Shown here piece after piece: positions 9,679-16,802 of a stretch of 64,000 bases of DNA (the first letter of the stretch is position 1; every line of letters starts with the position of its first letter). A program made the position numbers and the translations under genes. The DNA lies in NCBI RefSeq assembly GCF_017876655.1, contig NZ_JAGIOK010000001.1, forward strand, positions 124,001-188,000, given 5' to 3'. The notes under the pieces were generated by a model, which made no database searches, was not told the DNA's origin, and was given only the letters and a program-made list of their open reading frames with translations. The stretch is from Microbacterium imperiale. GTDB lineage: Bacteria; Actinomycetota; Actinomycetes; Actinomycetales; Microbacteriaceae.

Positions 9679-10259
9679 GCGAGCAGGAGCAGCGGCCGCG
9701 CCCGCAGTACGGCGAGTACGCGACACCCGAAGAGCAGCGGGCGCGCATCGCCGCGCTCGGGGGCGGCACGGCGCCGCATCCGGATGTCGTCGACACCGCT
9801 GTTCCCCCTACGCCCCATTCCTCGGCTGCCGCGAACGGTGCGTCGACACGGCTGCCGTCGCCGCGCCCGACGACGACCGCCGCGCGACCGACGCGCACGG
9901 CCGACCGCGTGGTGACCATCGCGCTGCTCGCGTACGGTCTCATCACCCTGCTCGGTGCGATCCCGCAGCTCATCGACTTCGTCGGCTTCGCCGAGACCTG
10001 GATGGAGATGGCGGGTATCGACGCGACGCTCGCCGATCCCGCCGCCGGCCGGGCCTGGGGCATCGCCGCCGCGATCTTCTACAGCGTGGGATGGCTTACG
10101 ACGGCGGGCCTGTCATGGTGGTCGCTCTCGCACCGGCGCCTGTCGTGGTGGATTCCGCTGGTCGGAGCGATCGTGACCTTCGTGATCGTGAGCCTCCTGC
10201 TCGCCGCACCGCTGCTGTCGGATCCGGGAGTGATGCAGGGCTTCTCCGCCCCGCGCTGA
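9675..10259 (+). CDS. DUF6264-type membrane protein
   Basis: The 194-aa protein has a long hydrophilic, Pro/Thr-rich N-terminus (about residues 1-75) opening with an [17 protein letters not shown] motif, then four predicted membrane helices. This two-part architecture fits DUF6264, a family known mostly from Microbacteriaceae with no assigned function. The start is the GTG at 9675, which overlaps the ispH stop by 4 nt (GTGA), so it is translated with ispH. A strong terminator follows. Confidence 0.75.
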   Translation: MSEQEQRPRPQYGEYATPEEQRARIAALGGGTAPHPDVVDTAVPPTPHSSAAANGASTRLPSPRPTTTAARPTRTADRVVTIALLAYGLITLLGAIPQLIDFVGFAETWMEMAGIDATLADPAAGRAWGIAAAIFYSVGWLTTAGLSWWSLSHRRLSWWIPLVGAIVTFVIVSLLLAAPLLSDPGVMQGFSAPR

Positions 10260-10272
10260 TCGAAACGCACAT

Positions 10273-10312
10273 AGCGAAGGGCCCCGAGGATTCCTCCCCG
10301 GGGCCCTTCGCT
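10273..10312 (+). terminator. Rho-independent-type terminator after ispH-DUF6264
   Basis: A perfect 14-bp stem (AGCGAAGGGCCCCG with CGGGGCCCTTCGCT) and a 12-nt loop, followed by TTTCG. It also lies downstream of fba on the other strand and could serve both. Confidence 0.85.
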
Positions 10313-10320
10313 TTCGCGAC

Positions 10321-10392
10321 GCTGGTTGTCAGCTCTGCGACGGTGCTGGTTGTCAGCTCTGCGACTGTGCTGGTTGTCAGCTCTGCGACTGG
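10321..10392. repeat. 24-bp tandem repeat, three copies, spanning the 3' end of fba
   Basis: Copies at 10321-10344, 10345-10368 and 10369-10392 are identical except near their 3' ends (CGGT, CTGT, CTGG). The third copy contains the last codons and stop of fba, read on the minus strand as Ser-Gln-Ser-stop. The other two are extra copies of that stretch beyond the stop. Because the unit is a multiple of three, each copy repeats the same in-frame stop. Confidence 0.92.
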
Positions 10393-11405
10393 CCGAACGA
10401 GCCGAGCTGCTTGGTGGCCTCGACGACGCGGGCGGCCATGGCCGACTCGGCCTTCTTGCCCCAGGCGCGCGGGTCGTAGGCCTTCTTGTTGCCCACCTCG
10501 CCGTCGACCTTGAGGACGCCGTCGTAGTTCTGGAACATGAAGCCGGCGACGGAGCGCGTGAAGGCGTACTGCGTGTCGGTGTCGATGTTCATCTTGACGA
10601 CGCCGTTCGCGACGGCGAGGGCGATCTCCTCGTCGGTCGAGCCGCTGCCGCCGTGGAAGACCAGGTCGAGGGGCTTCTCGCCGGTGCCGAACTTCTCTGC
10701 GATGCCGGCCTGGATCTCGCCGAGCAGCTCAGGCTTGAGCTTGACGTTGCCGGGCTTGTAGACGCCGTGGACGTTGCCGAAGGTGAGAGCAGCGATCCAC
10801 CGACCCTGGTCACCGAGGCCGAGTGCGTCGACGACCTGCGAGACGTCGCCGGTCGTGGTGTACAGGGCGTCGTTCGAGCCCTCGTGCTGGACGCCGTCCT
10901 CTTCGCCGCCCACGACGCCGATCTCGACCTCGAGGATCGCGCGGATCGCCTTGATGCGGGGGAGGAGCTGCTGAGCGATCTCGATGTTCTCGGACAGGGG
11001 CACGGCGGAGCCGTCCCACATGTGCGACTGGAAGATCGGCTGACCGCCATCGGCGACGGCTTCTTCGGACGCCGAGATGAGCGGCAGCAGGAAGTCGTCG
11101 AGCGCCGGCTTCGGGCAGTGGTCGGTGTGCAGCGCCACGGTGACGGGGTAGTTCTTGGCGACCTCGTGCGCGAACTTCGCGAACGCGAGCGCGCCGGTCG
11201 CGCGGCCCTTGACGGTGTGGCCGGCGAAGTAGTCCGCGCCGCCCGTGGTGACCTGGATGATGCCGTCGGAGCCGGCTTCGGTCAGACCCTGGAGGACGGC
11301 GTTGATCGACTGCGAGCTGGCGGCGTTGATCGCGGGGTAGGCGAATCCGCCGGCCTTCGCTCGATCCAGCATCTCTGCGTACTGTTCGGGGGTGGCGATG
11401 GGCAT
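10377..11405 (-). CDS. fba: Class II fructose-bisphosphate aldolase
   Basis: Zinc-dependent reversible cleavage of fructose 1,6-bisphosphate into DHAP and glyceraldehyde 3-phosphate. Family features in the 342-aa product are the catalytic/zinc region VALHTDHCPKPALDDF (about residues 105-120), SHMWDGSAVPLSEN, the acidic ILEVEIGVVGGEEDGV segment, the phosphate-binding FHGGSGS and the NIDTDTQYAFT strand. ATG 11405 is preceded by GAGGAGCTGTC. The C-terminus lies in a 24-bp tandem repeat. It is divergent from glpX, which hydrolyses the same metabolite. Confidence 0.97.
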   Translation of the reverse strand: MPIATPEQYAEMLDRAKAGGFAYPAINAASSQSINAVLQGLTEAGSDGIIQVTTGGADYFAGHTVKGRATGALAFAKFAHEVAKNYPVTVALHTDHCPKPALDDFLLPLISASEEAVADGGQPIFQSHMWDGSAVPLSENIEIAQQLLPRIKAIRAILEVEIGVVGGEEDGVQHEGSNDALYTTTGDVSQVVDALGLGDQGRWIAALTFGNVHGVYKPGNVKLKPELLGEIQAGIAEKFGTGEKPLDLVFHGGSGSTDEEIALAVANGVVKMNIDTDTQYAFTRSVAGFMFQNYDGVLKVDGEVGNKKAYDPRAWGKKAESAMAARVVEATKQLGSFGQSQS

Positions 11406-11439
11406 GACAGCTCCTCAAGTCGGCGGTGTTACCGAGCCC

Positions 11440-11445
11440 ACTTTA
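11440..11445 (-). promoter_or_regulatory. Candidate -10 hexamer TAAAGT for fba
   Basis: Read on the minus strand, TAAAGT precedes the fba start by about 35 nt. This gives a leader of roughly 28 nt that contains the GAGGAGC ribosome-binding site. The -35 region is not recognisable. Confidence 0.4.
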
Positions 11446-11541
11446 TCGAAGGGCGCGCACGAGGTCTGCGGCCCGGGCCGGAGAAACGTCTCGCGGTCTC
11501 CGCGCCGTGACGTCGAGCACGGCGTCTTTACGTTTCATTAA

Positions 11542-11553
11542 GAATCGCGATTC
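11542..11553. promoter_or_regulatory. 12-bp palindrome in the fba-glpX divergent region
   Basis: GAATCGCGATTC is a perfect palindrome in an unusually A+T-rich patch of the 210-bp region between fba and glpX. It could be an operator shared by the two divergent gluconeogenic genes; no regulator can be named. Confidence 0.3.
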
Positions 11554-11603
11554 CTTCATGGTCGGCCGCGCGAAACTCCCGGTCGATGCGGCGGGTGCGC
11601 CTC

Positions 11604-11609
11604 TAGGCT
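11604..11609 (+). promoter_or_regulatory. Candidate -10 hexamer TAGGCT of leaderless glpX promoter
   Basis: TAGGCT, six bases, then the ATG of glpX. The spacer GAGGCC offers no properly spaced ribosome-binding site, so a leaderless mRNA is the simplest reading. Confidence 0.5.
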
Positions 11610-11615
11610 GAGGCC

Positions 11616-12605
11616 ATGGTGAGTCTGACCGCCGACATGAGTCCGCTGCATCCCGACCGCAACCTCGCTCTCGAACTGGTGCGGGCGACCGAGGCGGCGG
11701 CCATCCGCTCCGTTCCCTTCATCGGACGCGGCCAGAAGGAACTGGCCGACGGCGCCGCCGTCGACGCGATGCGCGCCTTCCTCACGACGGTCAACTTCGA
11801 CGGCGTGATCGTCATCGGTGAGGGCGAGAAGGATGCCGCGCCGATGCTCTTCAACGGCGAGAAGGTCGGTACGGGTCGCGGCCCGCAGGCCGATATCGCG
11901 GTCGACCCCATCGACGGCACGTCGCTGACGGCTGAAGGACGTAACAACGCGCTGTCCGTCATCGCCGTCGCCGACCGTGGCGCGATGCTCGACGCCTCGG
12001 CGGTGTTCTACATGGACAAGCTCGTCACGGGTCCCGCGGGCGTCGGTGTCGTCGACATCCGGCTGCCGATCGCCGAGAACATCCACCGACTCGCGAAGGC
12101 GCTCGGTAAGCCGGTCGACGAGCTGGTGGTGTCGGTGCTCAATCGTCCCCGCCACGCGAAGCTGATCGAGGAGATCCGCGCGGCCGGCGCCGGAACGCGA
12201 CTGATGAGCGACGGCGACGTGGCCGGCGGGATCAACGCTGCGCGTCACAACGCCCGCACCGACATGTGCGTCGGCATCGGGGGCAGCCCGGAGGGCATCG
12301 TCACCGCGTGCGCGATCAAGGCCCTCGGCGGTCACATCCAGGGGCGGCTGTGGGCGCGCGACGACGACGAGAAGCAGCGTGGGATCGACGCCGGGCTCTC
12401 GTTGGACGGGCACGTCTACGAGGCGGACGACCTGGTGCGCGGCAAGAACACGATCTTCGTCGCGACGGGCGTCACCAACGGCGAGCTCGTCGGCGGCGTG
12501 CGCCGCGAGGGCGACTTCGTCTACACCGAGAGCGTCGTCCTGCGCGGCGCGTCGGGCACGCTCCGCCGCATCACGTCGGAGCACCTGACGTCGAAGTGGC
12601 TCTGA
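11616..12605 (+). CDS. glpX: Class II fructose-1,6-bisphosphatase
   Basis: Dephosphorylates fructose 1,6-bisphosphate to fructose 6-phosphate, the committed gluconeogenic step. The 329-aa protein has the metal- and phosphate-binding motifs of the GlpX family: VIGEGEKD (residues 66-73) and DPIDGTS (97-103), then SDGDVAGGI and GIGGSPEGIVTACAIK. Start ATG 11616 is at leaderless distance from TAGGCT. In M. tuberculosis the relative (Rv1099c) sits beside fum; here it faces fba instead. Confidence 0.97.
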   Translation: MVSLTADMSPLHPDRNLALELVRATEAAAIRSVPFIGRGQKELADGAAVDAMRAFLTTVNFDGVIVIGEGEKDAAPMLFNGEKVGTGRGPQADIAVDPIDGTSLTAEGRNNALSVIAVADRGAMLDASAVFYMDKLVTGPAGVGVVDIRLPIAENIHRLAKALGKPVDELVVSVLNRPRHAKLIEEIRAAGAGTRLMSDGDVAGGINAARHNARTDMCVGIGGSPEGIVTACAIKALGGHIQGRLWARDDDEKQRGIDAGLSLDGHVYEADDLVRGKNTIFVATGVTNGELVGGVRREGDFVYTESVVLRGASGTLRRITSEHLTSKWL

Positions 12606-12624
12606 GCTCGGTTGTAACTATCAC

Positions 12625-12658
12625 GACACGGCGGCGTGTCAACCGCTGAGCCTCTCAG
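12625..12658. other. Two short hairpins after glpX
   Basis: GACACG-GCGG-CGTGTC (12625-12640) and CTGAG-CCT-CTCAG (12646-12658) lie in the 122-bp gap between glpX and a small membrane-protein gene. They may terminate glpX weakly or act on the next promoter. Neither is strong. Confidence 0.35.
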
Positions 12659-12727
12659 ACGGGGTCTGTCAGAATAGCGTCGGTATCAACGGCGATGACC
12701 ACCCTCACGTCAGCACCCGGGAGAACC

Positions 12728-12916
12728 ATGTCGATGACAGCGAACAGTCCGCAGACCGGCCAGATCGCGGTGACGATCGACCCCGCACGTCGCCCCGACG
12801 TGCTGCTTCGCCGGCGTCACCCGGAGGGCCATCAGGTCAGCGCATGGTGGATGATCGGGGCGTTCCTGGCGGTGTCGGCTGCGGTCGTCGCGCTGGTGAA
12901 CATGTTCCCGGCCTGA
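12728..12916 (+). CDS. Small single-helix membrane protein, unknown function
   Basis: The 62-aa product has a polar N-terminus with a basic patch (DVLLRRRHPEGH, about residues 29-40) and one C-terminal membrane helix (about 43-60), ending in MFPA. ATG 12728 is chosen over an in-frame ATG at 12695 because GGGAGAA lies just upstream. The basic patch before the helix suggests the N-terminus stays inside. I do not recognise the family. Confidence 0.6.
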   Translation: MSMTANSPQTGQIAVTIDPARRPDVLLRRRHPEGHQVSAWWMIGAFLAVSAAVVALVNMFPA

Positions 12917-12926
12917 CAGCCGCGGA

Positions 12927-14195
12927 TCACAGGTCGTCACTCCGCGTCCCGATCCGGTCGCGGAGTTCTCCGACGTCGGCGCTGAGAAGCTCGGGCGCTG
13001 TCGTCATCCGCGTCGCCGTGTCGATCGGCGCGGGCGCGGAGACCGCATCGAGACGCGTCTCATCGATCCCGGGGAACTTGCGAGCGGTGACCAGGACGCG
13101 GCTCTCGAGTGTGCCGACGAACTTGTTGTAGGACTCGACGGTGCGCTCGATCGCCCGTCGCAGGTCACCGGCGTGCGAGGCGAGGCTGCCGAGGCGCTGG
13201 TACAGCTCGTTGCCGAGCTCGAACAGGCGACGCGCCTCGTCCGAGACGTCCTGCTGCGTCCACGTGTACGCGACGGTCTTGAGAACCGCCCACAGGTTCA
13301 CCGGTGAGGCGAGAGCGACGCGGCGGCTGAACGCATAGTCCAGGAGCGCGGGGTCTTCGTCGAGTGCTGCGGCCAGCAACGACTCGCTCGGGATGAAGCA
13401 CACGACGAACTCCGGGCTCGTCGTCAGACCCGCCCAGTAGGCCTTCTTCGCCAGGGAGTCGACGTGGGCGCGCACGGCTTTCACGTGAGCGGCGAGGAGC
13501 GCCTTGCGGCGGCGCGCATCGTCGCCCTGTGCGGTGACGGGAATGGCGCTCGCCTCGAGGTAGGCCTCGAGCGGCACCTTGGCATCCACCGCGAGTGCCT
13601 TGTCGCCGGCAAGGCGCACCACGAGGTCGGGGCGACCCGCGCCGCTGTCGGACGAGACGGCGGCCTGAAGGTCGAAGTCGACGTAGCGCGTGAGGCCGGC
13701 GGACTCGACGATGCGGCGCAGCTGCGTCTCGCCCCACACACCGCGGGCTGCGCTGGACCGCAGGGCGCCGGCGAGCGACTCGGTGGTCGCGCGGAGCGCC
13801 TCGTCGGTCTCGCGGCCGAGCCGGAGCTGCTCGGCGAGCGACCCGAACTGCTCGCTGCGCTCACGCTCGAGCAGCTCGACCTTCGTCTGCATGGCCTGCA
13901 GCGACTCCTGCACGGGGGCGAGAGCCCGCAGGACCGCCTGTTCGCGACGTTCGCGCTCATCGCGCGCGGCCTGGTCGGCCCGCGCCTGGCTGCCGAACTC
14001 GCGCTGGAGTTCGCGCTGGCGCTCGAGCTGCTCTGCGAGGGCGCCGCGTTCGGCTTCGGCAACGGCGGCGCGGGACTCGAGGTGGGCGAGCTCGGCGGCG
14101 GAGCGCCGGGCAGTCGCGGCCGTGCCTGCGAACCAGCCCGCCGCGGCTGCGCCTGCAGCGCAGAGAACCACGACGACGACGATGAATGCGTCCAT
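12927..14195 (-). CDS. rmuC: DNA recombination protein RmuC
   Basis: The 422-aa protein has an N-terminal membrane helix (about residues 2-22), a long coiled coil (about 25-130, rich in E, Q, R and A) and the RmuC nuclease-like core. That core includes RGVWGETQLRRIVESAGL, the PDLVVRL and KALAVDAKVPLEAYLEA strands, and FVVCFIPSESLLAAAL. RmuC limits inversions and rearrangements at short inverted repeats. ATG 14195 is chosen because it starts the membrane anchor. Its upstream region carries the 20-bp tandem repeat. Confidence 0.93.
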   Translation of the reverse strand: MDAFIVVVVVLCAAGAAAAGWFAGTAATARRSAAELAHLESRAAVAEAERGALAEQLERQRELQREFGSQARADQAARDERERREQAVLRALAPVQESLQAMQTKVELLERERSEQFGSLAEQLRLGRETDEALRATTESLAGALRSSAARGVWGETQLRRIVESAGLTRYVDFDLQAAVSSDSGAGRPDLVVRLAGDKALAVDAKVPLEAYLEASAIPVTAQGDDARRRKALLAAHVKAVRAHVDSLAKKAYWAGLTTSPEFVVCFIPSESLLAAALDEDPALLDYAFSRRVALASPVNLWAVLKTVAYTWTQQDVSDEARRLFELGNELYQRLGSLASHAGDLRRAIERTVESYNKFVGTLESRVLVTARKFPGIDETRLDAVSAPAPIDTATRMTTAPELLSADVGELRDRIGTRSDDL

Positions 14196-14248
14196 GAGTT
14201 CAGGATGCCGCGTGCCTCGGACATCGGTATGCACCCACGCGGAACGGT

Positions 14249-14440
14249 TCAGCCGCGGGCGGGTCGGAGACGCGATGGCTCGACCCGCGAACGGGCGCGC
14301 CGACCCGCAGACGGGTTGGCTCGGCCGAGGACGGGCGGTTCTTGCCGCAGACGTGGCGGCTCAGACGCAGACATGACGGCCCGGTCGAGGGCGGGGTGGC
14401 GCGGTCGCGGACCGGCCGAGTCGGACGAGGATTGTGCGGC
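14249..14440. repeat. Degenerate tandem repeat of 20-bp period, about 9 units
   Basis: Cutting 14281-14440 into 20-mers aligns eight units with a consensus close to YCGGCCGMRGACGGGNYGGC. C6 and G7 are identical in all eight, and A11, C12, G15, G18 and G19 in nearly all. A further unit (14249 onward) and a shortened one precede them, and a decayed unit may extend to 14460. The period is not a multiple of three, so it is not coding. It fills the gap between the HNH gene stop and the rmuC start. This gap has no other gene. Confidence 0.8.
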
Positions 14441-14459
14441 ATCGACGCCGCCCACCGCG

Positions 14460-16007
14460 TCAGAACGGGGGTTGGTCGTCGCGCGACGCGGACGGCGGCC
14501 GTGCCGTCACCATGCCAGGCCACGGCTCGGCGAGGGATCGGGTCGATCCAGATCTCGGCGGCGCCCCGGGCGCGCGGGCTTCGCCGTCGTCGAGAGAACG
14601 ACCCGGTGGCGGGTCGGCCGTCGTGAACGCGACGAGCGGTGGTGGTGCGTCTTCGCGGTAGACCCTCCCGGCCGGTGAGGTCCATACGAGGAGTCCGCCC
14701 GCGAGCTGTTTGACGCGCCATCGGGTGTGGTGTTTGACGTCGTGGTGGCGTTTGCAGAGGTGGGCGAGGTTGCCGACGTGGGTGGGTCCGCCGTCGGATG
14801 CGGCGTGGGTGTGGTCGATCTCGCACCGGACGGCGGGTTGGCGGCATCCGGGGAATCGGCAGTGCCGATCTCGCGCCCGCAGGAGCCGTCTCATCGCTGC
14901 GGTGGGCTGGTAGGCGTCGCATTCGAGCACGGTTCCGGTGACGGGGTGGGTGAGGAGCCGGTCCCAGGTGGTGTTGTCGCCGGCGAGCTCTCGCGCGGTG
15001 GCGGCGTCGATGGGGGAGCGCCCCACGAGGTCGGCCGATCCGTCGTCTTCGCCGGTCAGGGTGAGCGCCGACACGACGACCTGCACCTTCGCGCGGATCG
15101 CGCCGAGCGCACCGTTCCCGTCGCCGTCGGCCGTGGGGTCGAGCGAGGGAGCCCCGGCGAGGAGGAGGTCGGCGAACACGTCCGCGCGGACCTGGTCGAC
15201 CGTGCGGGTGTCTGCGGCGAACGACGACCCGTGGGAGTCGGCGGAACGGTCGGAGGCGTCGCCAGCGCTGCCAGCGGCATCCGTGTCGGCCACCTTCGTC
15301 GGATCAACTGCCGGATCCGTTGCTGCTTCCGCGGCCTCCGCCGCCTCCGCGTGCGGGCGGGCGTTGATGATCTCCCGAGCCTGTCGCGTGAGCCGGTCGA
15401 CGACACCTTCGGCGATCACGGTCGGCAAGGTCGCAATCAGGTCGGACATCCCGTCCGGCCCGGGCTGCACCCGCACGCACCGCTGAGCCGCAGCTTCCTC
15501 ATGCCGCTCGCTGAACGACCGCGGATGCAACCGCTCCGCGAGATGCACCAGTGCATCCCGCACTCGGTTCGGCGTTTCGCCCTCGCATCGCTCGATCGCC
15601 GCCCGCTCGAACTGGCCCCTCGCCTCGGCCGGGACGACGCACCCGGTGTCCTGGATCACGCGGACATGCCCGCGGCTGATGCGTCCTGCCTCCCACGCGT
15701 CCATCGTCGCCGGATAGTTCTCGACCAGGTCCAGTGCTTCGTCGATCCGGCGTTGCAGCGTGCGATCGGTCGCCGCGAACACCCCGGCGAGCTCCGCGGC
15801 GATCCCGCGTAACGCCATCTCGTGGCTCTTCACCCGCTCCGAGGCCCCCGCGGCTTGCTGCTGCGCGAGTCGGCCCGCCGCGGCCAGCACCCGCACCTCG
15901 CGGATCTGACCCGCGCGGACCACATCGACCGCGCCCTCGGCATCGGTGACGAGCGCGGCCAGCGCGGCGGCATCCGCGTCGCTGCCGAACCCTGCACTCG
16001 AAGACAT
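14460..16007 (-). CDS. DUF222 / HNH endonuclease-domain protein (13E12-repeat type)
   Basis: The 515-aa protein has an N-terminal DUF222 helical region (about residues 20-330), interrupted by an Ala/Asp-rich low-complexity linker around 215-260, and a C-terminal HNH domain. The HNH domain carries zinc-knuckle-like CRFPGC, the catalytic EIDHTHAASDGG and LCKRHHDVKHH. These proteins are multi-copy in actinobacteria (13E12 family in mycobacteria). Several mycobacterial members are LexA-controlled, and a LexA-like box covers this start codon (15998-16013). The frame stays open upstream, but ATG 16007 marks the domain start. Nuclease activity is inferred from the motif only. Confidence 0.88.
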   Translation of the reverse strand: MSSSAGFGSDADAAALAALVTDAEGAVDVVRAGQIREVRVLAAAGRLAQQQAAGASERVKSHEMALRGIAAELAGVFAATDRTLQRRIDEALDLVENYPATMDAWEAGRISRGHVRVIQDTGCVVPAEARGQFERAAIERCEGETPNRVRDALVHLAERLHPRSFSERHEEAAAQRCVRVQPGPDGMSDLIATLPTVIAEGVVDRLTRQAREIINARPHAEAAEAAEAATDPAVDPTKVADTDAAGSAGDASDRSADSHGSSFAADTRTVDQVRADVFADLLLAGAPSLDPTADGDGNGALGAIRAKVQVVVSALTLTGEDDGSADLVGRSPIDAATARELAGDNTTWDRLLTHPVTGTVLECDAYQPTAAMRRLLRARDRHCRFPGCRQPAVRCEIDHTHAASDGGPTHVGNLAHLCKRHHDVKHHTRWRVKQLAGGLLVWTSPAGRVYREDAPPPLVAFTTADPPPGRSLDDGEARAPGAPPRSGSTRSLAEPWPGMVTARPPSASRDDQPPF

Positions 16008-16013
16008 GTTCGA
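15998..16013 (-). promoter_or_regulatory. LexA/SOS-box-like operator over the HNH gene start codon
   Basis: On the coding strand TCGAACATGTCTTCGA matches the actinobacterial SOS consensus TCGAAC-N4-GTTCGA at 11 of 12 defined bases; the one difference is C for G. The ATG lies inside the 4-nt spacer region, so bound LexA would cover the start codon. Mycobacterial 13E12 genes are known LexA targets, which supports the call. Confidence 0.6.
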
Positions 16014-16038
16014 ATGTTCCCACGAACCTCCGACATCG

Positions 16039-16059
16039 GCCCGATAGCGCGTATCGGGC
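16039..16059 (-). terminator. Hairpin between exonuclease and HNH genes
   Basis: GCCCGATA and TATCGGGC form an 8-bp perfect stem with a 5-nt loop, 22 nt beyond the exonuclease stop. It separates that gene from the HNH gene on the same strand and would insulate the SOS-type promoter. There is no U-tract. Confidence 0.5.
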
Positions 16060-16080
16060 GACGCCGCGGCCGGACGCCTG

Positions 16081-16677
16081 TCAGGCTGGGCTGAGGAGCG
16101 ACGCGACGAGGGGCTCGTGCTCGGGGACCCGAACCCCGAGCAGCATGGCGAGCTCGACGATGTCCTGGGCGCCTGCGCGACCCGCGGCGTCGATCGCGAT
16201 GTGCGCGCACGCGAGCGCGTCGGCGAGGGCGTCGTGGTGGGCGAAGTCGAGGAAGCCGACCGCCGCGGCGACGAGGGGCAGCCGGTACGAGTCGAGGTCG
16301 TAGGTCTTTCGCGCCAACTGAACGCTGCACACTGAGCGGAACGCCGGGAGCGCGGCATCCGTCGCCTCGCACGCTCGGCGCAGCACAGCCATGTCGAACC
16401 CGGCGTTGTGCGCGACGAGGACGTCGTCGCCGACGAAGTCGAGCAGCCGCGGCAGCTGCGCGATCCAGTCGGGCTCGTTCGCGACGTCTGCCGCGGTGAT
16501 GCCATGGATCGACACGTTGATGTCGAAGAAGCGGTCGTGGCCGGCGGGTGGCCGGATCAGCCAGCCGTCCGACGCGACGACGCGGCCGTCGCGAACGCGG
16601 ACGAGTCCGACCGAACAGGCGGATGCGCTCGAGGAGTTCGCCGTCTCGAAGTCGATCGCGGTGAAGTCCAAAGCCAC
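16081..16677 (-). CDS. DEDDh-family 3'-5' exonuclease
   Basis: The 198-aa DnaQ-like nuclease has all acidic ligands: D9 and E11 (IDFETAN), D95 (HNAGFD) and H148/D153 (HHDALADA). This is the DEDDh arrangement of DNA polymerase III epsilon and RNase T. It lacks any polymerase-binding tail or BRCT domain, so a stand-alone repair or processing role is more likely than proofreading. The start is GTG 16677. It lies just upstream of the LexA-boxed HNH gene but is separated from it by a hairpin. Confidence 0.88.
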   Translation of the reverse strand: MALDFTAIDFETANSSSASACSVGLVRVRDGRVVASDGWLIRPPAGHDRFFDINVSIHGITAADVANEPDWIAQLPRLLDFVGDDVLVAHNAGFDMAVLRRACEATDAALPAFRSVCSVQLARKTYDLDSYRLPLVAAAVGFLDFAHHDALADALACAHIAIDAAGRAGAQDIVELAMLLGVRVPEHEPLVASLLSPA

Positions 16678-16788
16678 GGGAACAGGGTCGCTCGCACCGG
16701 CTGTGCTCGCGCGGAGGCGCGCCGTGTTCCGCCGAGGACAGATGCCGGGGGACGTACGGCTGCGGAGGGCGACAGCATGGGGGCCACG

Positions 16789-16794
16789 TAGACT
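16789..16794 (+). promoter_or_regulatory. Candidate -10 hexamer TAGACT of leaderless ychF promoter
   Basis: TAGACT is followed by CGATGCCC and GTG. The distance fits transcription starting at the GTG (16803), whereas the ATG at 16797 would fall only 2 nt from the hexamer and so outside the transcript. The same TAGACTCGATGCC-GTG string recurs at fdxA. Confidence 0.55.
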
Positions 16795-16802
16795 CGATGC
16801 CC

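Noticed and set aside
10321..10392. CRISPR-like repeat
   Set aside because: The 24-bp units are directly adjacent with no spacers and include the fba stop; it is a simple tandem duplication. The 20-bp array at 14249-14440 also has no spacers. No cas gene is present.
11426..11611. Short plus-strand ORF in the fba-glpX gap
   Set aside because: Low-complexity Arg/Ala/Ser product, no ribosome-binding site, and it covers the divergent promoters.
14460..16007. HNH gene as part of a mobile intron, phage or restriction system
   Set aside because: DUF222 fusion, no intron or recombinase, no methyltransferase, and no flanking repeats of an insertion; it matches the chromosomal 13E12-type family.
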